Origin: Salinivirgaceae bacterium
GTDB taxonomy: Bacteria; Bacteroidota; Bacteroidia; Bacteroidales; SZUA-534
Direction: 5' to 3'
DNA length: 46,139 nucleotides
Assembly (NCBI GenBank): GCA_017474765.1
Contig: JAFVGW010000006.1
Location: 1 to 46,139 of the forward strand
This document shows positions 42,855-46,139 of this stretch, one piece after another; position 1 is the stretch's first letter, and each line of letters opens with the position of its first letter. The notes beneath the pieces are model-generated. The model ran no database searches, was not told the origin of the DNA, and saw only the letters and a program-made list of their open reading frames with translations. The position numbers and the translations under genes were made by a program.

Positions 42855-43116
42855 ATTTTTCGCTTATGAAATCGATGACGTTTTGATGTGGAATGATTCG
42901 CTCTTCGCCAGTTTCGGCACGCCGTATGCGTTCTTTCAAAATAATGTCCATCTCTTTGGCAGTGTGAGCGTTAGGTGATGATTTTGAAATGGCCATCTCA
43001 TTAATAATCATATCAATTTGATGTTGCACCCAATTCTTGATTGTTGCCTTATCTTCAAATATCGGATTGATATTGTGAAGTTTTTCTGCATCAACATTTA
43101 TACTTATCTCACACAT
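42844..43116 (-). CDS. Candidate antitoxin of the RelE/ParE pair
   Basis: A 90-residue mostly helical protein with an N-terminal strand (MCEISINVDAEKLHNI) that may be a ribbon-helix-helix-like DNA-binding element. The identification as antitoxin rests on position: it precedes the toxin gene and overlaps it by 11 bases. I do not recognise the antitoxin family. A -7-like box (TAACTTTG on the minus strand, 43140-43147) lies upstream. Confidence 0.7.
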   Translation of the reverse strand: MCEISINVDAEKLHNINPIFEDKATIKNWVQHQIDMIINEMAISKSSPNAHTAKEMDIILKERIRRAETGEERIIPHQNVIDFISEKYGF

Positions 43117-43239
43117 AATCTTTTGCGGTTTTCTTTTCGCAAAGTTAAGATTTTTTTCCGTAGTGAATATGGTCTTTTGAAAAGCTAACTTTTTCCTAAA
43201 GTGCTTTATTGTGTCTAAAAATCATTTGTGGTCAATTTT

Positions 43240-43277
43240 TTTTCACAAAGTTGTGAAAAGTTTTTTTGTTACATTTG
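43240..43277 (+). promoter_or_regulatory. Operator-like palindrome and -7 promoter box
   Basis: TTTTCACAA-AG-TTGTGAAAA (43240-43259) is a palindrome with nine-base arms. It is followed by TACATTTG (43270-43277), a perfect Bacteroides -7 box. No good TTTG -33 box at the usual spacing was found; the palindrome covers that position, so an activator or repressor could bind there. Confidence 0.45.
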
Positions 43278-43282
43278 TGATT

Positions 43283-43519
43283 GTCCTTCGGGACGAAGTT
43301 TTGAGAAAGTGCCTCACTTCTTGTGAAATCGCCAAATCTCTCAAAAAGGATATACGGGGCACGGAGACAGCCTATTTTGTGGGCTGCCAATCCGTGCGTA
43401 TATCCAGGTGTTTGGCGATGCCTACAAGAGTGTATGGAGGGGCGGCTCACTTTCTATTTATAACATTGTTAAACTCTTTGCTTGGCTGTCAGCGAAGAAC
43501 TCTTGTAAAAATCGCTAAA
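43283..43519 (+). promoter_or_regulatory. Structured leader RNA with alternative pairing at the start codon
   Basis: Upstream of the gene at 43520 lies a highly structured stretch with no convincing coding content. It begins with GTCC-TTCG-GGAC (43283-43294), a UUCG tetraloop hairpin. A long stem follows between 43315 and 43432: CACTtCTTGT, ATCGCCAAA, GGATATACG, CACGGA and CAGCC pair in order with GGCTG, TCCGTG, CGTATATCC, TTTGGCGAT and ACAAGAGTG. The 3' arm (43411-43432) can also pair, at 18 of 21 positions, with ACTCTTGTaaaaATCGCTAAA at 43499-43519, directly against the ATG. The two pairings exclude each other. Confidence 0.5.
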
Positions 43520-44026
43520 ATGAAGAAATTTTGTTTGTCTTTTGTATTCCTAATGATTTTAGGAATTATGGGTATCGGAGAGTTGAACGCACAACCTCTT
43601 TCAGTAATGTCTAAAACCCAAATTGCGGCTTTATCAGACGCACAATTAAAGCAAAGAGTCATCAAAGAATGGAATGGTATTCTAACATTCATTATGCGTG
43701 GTGTAAAGTACGATGATAGAGTCGTCAATACTTTTGCATCAAATTTCAAAGAAGGTGCTTTGAATTGGGCTAACGGAAGTAATTTTCCAACTGTAGAATA
43801 TATTACCGCTGATGATTTGGTGCGGTTTTATAAGTTTTGGTATATTGGAAGAAACAGTTGTAAAACTGCGGTTTTGGAGATTCATAAAAGAACAACACCT
43901 AACACTGCAGATGGGGCAATGTCTGAAATTATGGACGCTACGTTTAGCATTATGTCAAAGCAGTTCACTGAAACTCCACCTGAATATGTTGACGCAATCA
44001 ACCTCATAAATTCTATGGAACCATAG
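43520..44026 (+). CDS. Small exported protein of unknown function
   Basis: A 168-residue protein with signal peptide MKKFCLSFVFLMILGIMG... (cleavage near ELNAQ) and a mature part of about 145 mixed helix-strand residues with VRFYKFWYIG and a late MSKQFTETPPEYVDAINLINS helix. No family is recognised. The frame is open far upstream, but that part is a structured leader, and ATG 43520 starts exactly at the signal peptide. It is followed after 38 bases by a small membrane protein and then a terminator, so the two may form one unit. Confidence 0.65.
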   Translation: MKKFCLSFVFLMILGIMGIGELNAQPLSVMSKTQIAALSDAQLKQRVIKEWNGILTFIMRGVKYDDRVVNTFASNFKEGALNWANGSNFPTVEYITADDLVRFYKFWYIGRNSCKTAVLEIHKRTTPNTADGAMSEIMDATFSIMSKQFTETPPEYVDAINLINSMEP

Positions 44027-44064
44027 TATTATTCACTGATGTATAATCATAAAAAATCGATATT

Positions 44065-44295
44065 ATGGAAATTATCTATTTATTCATCTTCTTGATTACA
44101 ATTATACTGACCTTTGTAACAGCCAGTATGGCTCGCAAGAAAGGAAGAAGTGGTTTCGGTTGGTTTATTATAGCCTGTTTTATTTCTCCGTATATAACGA
44201 TGATTGTTTTGGCGTGTTTAGGCGATACGGAAGAAATGCGCAAAAAGAAAATAATGGAAGAAGAAGAATTAAGGCGTAAATACGTTAAACCTTGA
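44065..44295 (+). CDS. Small two-segment membrane protein
   Basis: A 76-residue protein with two membrane segments (about 4-22 and 34-52) and a charged, helical C-terminus (RKKKIMEEEELRRKY). The central RKKGRSGFGWFIIACFISP segment occurs in many short bacterial membrane proteins without known function. Co-transcribed, probably, with the exported protein upstream; a hairpin terminator lies downstream. Confidence 0.6.
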   Translation: MEIIYLFIFLITIILTFVTASMARKKGRSGFGWFIIACFISPYITMIVLACLGDTEEMRKKKIMEEEELRRKYVKP

Positions 44296-44348
44296 TGATA
44301 ATTAAGCGTTCAAAACTTCGTCTTCGGTTGGAATAAGATTATTATCAA

Positions 44349-44390
44349 AAAGGGCAGAAACTCGGAAAAAATTACAAGTTTCTGCCCTTT
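44349..44390. terminator. Bidirectional hairpin terminator, left copy
   Basis: AAAGGGCAGAAACT (44349-44362) and AGTTTCTGCCCTTT (44377-44390) form a perfect 14-pair stem with a 14-base A-rich loop. It sits between a plus-strand and a minus-strand gene end and could stop both. A close relative occurs at 45150-45184. Confidence 0.7.
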
Positions 44391-44395
44391 ATCCA

Positions 44396-44742
44396 TCACT
44401 CCATTTCCTGTAAATAGTTGGAAATCTGTGAGCGAAGCGGTGACAAATCGTCAGATACTATGCTCCAAAGTATATCCAACCTTATTTGGTGGTAGTCGTG
44501 CACAAGAATATGGCGGGTTTTCTTAATTTGCCGCCAGTTTGTTTGGGGTGAGCCGTTTTGAAATCGGCAGTCAGTTTATAAACGGCCTCGCCAATAATTT
44601 GCACATTATAAATTGTTGCGTGTACGCGCAACGTGTCGGCAGCAAATGAGTCGAAATCTAAGCCTTGCGTATATTCAAGAGCCTTGTCAATGGCTTCCAG
44701 CATATGCTCAAGTCGGCCTTTGTCACGAATCGGCTCTCTCAT
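44396..44742 (-). pseudogene. hepT: HEPN (HepT-like, DUF86) toxin gene with one-base frameshift
   Basis: A HEPN-domain RNase toxin of 115 residues if one base is restored. It starts MREPIRDKGRLEHMLEAIDKALEY and reads normally to Ala-His-Pro at about residue 66, then the frame breaks at a run of four C (four G on the plus strand at 44545-44548). In the neighbouring frame the domain continues PQTNWRQIKKTRHILVHDYHQI to a stop at 44396, including the catalytic RX4HXY motif (Arg77, His82, Tyr84). A run of five C would restore the gene. As read, the product is an 86-residue protein (stop at 44482) without active site. It overlaps the MNT gene by 20 bases. Confidence 0.85.
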
Positions 44743-45019
44743 AAATCAAAATTTTATCGTTATTGACCGATTCTTGAGCAAACGGAAGCAAAGTTCCATC
44801 TACCACAAGGTCAACATTTTTGTTAAGCAGGTCTTCCAAATCGCAAATCATTCCAGCAAAGGCAAATCCCATTTTTGCACCATCCTGCAAACTGACAAGA
44901 ATGTCAACGTCGCTGTCGGCACGCTCTTCGCCACGCGAGTACGAACCAAAAATCCAAGCTTTCGCTATTGGTTTGGTTTTGAAATAATTACGAATAATAT
45001 TTACATCTTTCACATTCAT
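44723..45019 (-). CDS. mntA: MNT-domain nucleotidyltransferase antitoxin (MntA-like)
   Basis: A 98-residue minimal nucleotidyltransferase. The catalytic pattern GSYSRGEERADSDVD (residues 25-39; acids Asp37 and Asp39) is complete. In HepT-MntA systems this protein neutralises the HEPN toxin by adding AMP to the Tyr of its RX4HXY motif. ATG 45019 is chosen; the frame upstream offers only TTG at 45028. The gene precedes and overlaps the HEPN gene. Because the HEPN gene is interrupted here, the antitoxin may be the surviving half. Confidence 0.88.
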   Translation of the reverse strand: MNVKDVNIIRNYFKTKPIAKAWIFGSYSRGEERADSDVDILVSLQDGAKMGFAFAGMICDLEDLLNKNVDLVVDGTLLPFAQESVNNDKILIYERADS

Positions 45020-45149
45020 ACAATGCAAACATACAAAAAAATGCGATAGAGTGAGAATTAATCAGAACAGGCAGATTAAAACACAGATTTTATTTACTGC
45101 CAATAAATAAAAGTTGTGATATTTGTTTGCTACTAATAAATATCACAAC

Positions 45150-45184
45150 GGGCAGAAACTCATTAAAAATATAAGTTTATGCCC
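45150..45184. terminator. Hairpin related to the left copy, upstream of the MNT gene
   Basis: GGGCAGAAACT (45150-45160) pairs with AGTTTATGCCC (45174-45184), ten pairs and one mismatch. Sequence and flanks resemble 44341-44394. The location, between two minus-strand genes, suits termination of plus-strand transcription poorly, so a role as an element end is possible. Confidence 0.45.
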
Positions 45185-45233
45185 ATTATAGAATGGTTAT
45201 GTGATTGATAACAAAGGAAATACCCAACACCAA

Positions 45234-45662
45234 TCATCTATCCATAAACAACTTAATACTGCATTCGGCAACAGTTTGGCCGTCGACGGTTGAGCGGGCG
45301 CTCATAAGCAGTACGTTCATCACATCCTGAACAATGGCTATTCGCGTCTCAATCAGTTTGCCGACAGCGGGCAATGAGTTGATTGTCAGTTTTTTGATTT
45401 CGCCAATGAAGCCTAAAACCACCTTTTCGCCCGACTGCAGGGCGTTGTATCCCGCAAAGGCTGCCGCCGATTGCGCAATGTGCTCAATCAGGCCAGGTTC
45501 GGTCAGGTGGTTGTTTTTGCAGAAGATATTGTCGGCCAGGATTTTAAGCCCAGTTTTGGCATCGGTTTCGGTTGCGCCGAAAAAGTGGCTCACCATCATA
45601 ATTGGTGCGCGCTGCGGAATGAGCCGCTCAATTTCGGCACCTTGAAAAATGGCTTCTCTCAT
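45234..45662 (-). CDS. Hotdog-fold 3-hydroxyacyl-ACP dehydratase-like protein
   Basis: A 142-residue hotdog protein of the type found beside aryl-polyene and flexirubin genes (ApeP-like). It starts with IERLIPQRAPIMMVSHFFGA, which matches the FabA/FabZ-like N-terminal strand, then ITEPGLIEHIAQSAAAFAGY-like central helix (NHLTEPGLIEHIAQSAAAFAG) with the catalytic Glu-His region, and a GFIGEIKKLTINSLP strand. Probably dehydrates 3-hydroxyacyl-ACP. The ACP gene lies 108 bases upstream on the same strand. It is separated from the other dehydratase by the HEPN/MNT and RelE/ParE modules. Confidence 0.82.
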   Translation of the reverse strand: MREAIFQGAEIERLIPQRAPIMMVSHFFGATETDAKTGLKILADNIFCKNNHLTEPGLIEHIAQSAAAFAGYNALQSGEKVVLGFIGEIKKLTINSLPAVGKLIETRIAIVQDVMNVLLMSARSTVDGQTVAECSIKLFMDR

Positions 45663-45770
45663 CGGCTTTGATATTTGAAAATGAATTGGTTATGCCACAA
45701 GAAAAACGAAAGCACGGAAAAATCATTCCGTGTTTTTCGTGTTTTCAGTAGTCGGAAAAAGCGGGGCGGC

Positions 45771-46016
45771 TTATTTCGCCATCCGCTCGAAAACGAAGTC
45801 GTAGAGCAGCCCGAAAGTCTTGACGCTTGCCAGTTCGGTGCCTTTGATTTTCACGCCGAATTCCTCCTCAATGAGCGCAACCATATCAACAAGGCTCAAA
45901 CTGTCGAGATTGAGTGTCGATTTAATGTCGGCATCGGGGGTGATAACGCTTTGTTCAACTTCGAATTCATCAGCCAAAACTTGGTTGATTTTTGCGATAA
46001 GTTCTTGTTTTTCCAT
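45771..46016 (-). CDS. Acyl carrier protein
   Basis: An 81-residue acyl carrier protein: four-helix layout with the phosphopantetheine site LNLDSLSLVDMVALIEEEFGV, Ser39 being the modified residue. It is acidic, as expected. The sequence differs from the housekeeping type (DSLDTVE), which fits a dedicated ACP of a secondary fatty acid pathway; this is inference. It is the first gene of the minus-strand group that leads through the dehydratase at 45234. Confidence 0.93.
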   Translation of the reverse strand: MEKQELIAKINQVLADEFEVEQSVITPDADIKSTLNLDSLSLVDMVALIEEEFGVKIKGTELASVKTFGLLYDFVFERMAK

Positions 46017-46046
46017 ATTTTATATTTTTAGTTATAAGTTTTTCGA

Positions 46047-46139
46047 GTTTAAAGTTTAACAAGTTTAAAGTTTAACAAGTTTAAAGTTTAACAAGTTTAA
46101 AGTTTAACAAGTTTAAAGTTTAACAAGTTTAAAGTTTAA
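46047..46139. repeat. 16-base tandem repeat, GTTTAAAGTTTAACAA, reaching the window edge
   Basis: The unit GTTTAAAGTTTAACAA is repeated exactly from 46047, five full copies and 13 bases of a sixth, cut by the window end. It lies directly upstream of the ACP gene on the minus strand, 30 bases from its start codon. The unit looks like a seven-base and a nine-base relative of the AAGTTTT repeats. Confidence 0.9.

Noticed and set aside
43211..43519. N-terminal extension of the exported protein gene by 103 codons
   Set aside because: The extension lies over strong RNA structure, and the signal peptide starts exactly at ATG 43520.
43283..43519. Retron msr/msd or integron attC site
   Set aside because: No reverse transcriptase or integrase is nearby, and the attC core sites were not found; the structure is kept as an unassigned element.

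Overview
The window is about 46 kb from a member of the Bacteroidota, most likely an uncultured gut or rumen Bacteroidales. The support is indirect: genes start without Shine-Dalgarno sequences, several promoters match the Bacteroides TTTG / TAnnTTTG pattern, and families typical of the phylum are present (DUF1573, DUF4924, GldI-like FKBP lipoproteins, a Bacteroidota-type LptD, FISUMP-type lipoprotein). No rRNA or tRNA gene was seen.

Layout. 1-4376 (minus): a polysaccharide operon of DUF1573 protein, GH3 glycosidase with a PA14 insert, and a carboxylesterase cut by the window edge. 4533-5309 (minus): the Nudix hydrolase NudC. 5310-10998: a defence island with a HIRAN protein and a type IV McrB(EVE)-McrC restriction system, bracketed by REP-like palindromes. 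10999-20290: an HXXEE membrane protein, an unrecognised lipoprotein plus a 750-residue helical-repeat protein, then LemA and five tandem TPM-domain genes (one frameshifted), and DUF4924. 20303-27794 (minus): cell-envelope genes (ferredoxin-type membrane protein, two FKBP lipoproteins, DHH phosphoesterase, MurA, LptD), divergent from an amidase.

29141-46139 carries the pieces of an aryl-polyene or flexirubin-like fatty acid pathway: CrtI/RetSat-like oxidoreductase, FabG-type reductase and LolA-like carrier on the plus strand; ACP, two hotdog dehydratases and an MMPL exporter on the minus strand. Ketosynthases, ligase and acyltransferase are not in the window. Between these genes sit apparent passengers: a BRO-N gene, a FISUMP lipoprotein, NadE, a DJ-1 protein, a flavin reductase, a MATE pump, a RelE/ParE pair, a HEPN/MNT pair whose HEPN gene is frameshifted, and two unrecognised small genes.

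Two non-coding features stand out. Many spacers are filled with degenerate tandem repeats of 7 or 8 bases, of several sequence families. The spacer 43240-43519 holds an operator-like palindrome, a promoter-like box, a UUCG hairpin and a long stem whose 3' arm could instead pair with the bases touching the start codon of the gene at 43520, which looks like a translational switch.
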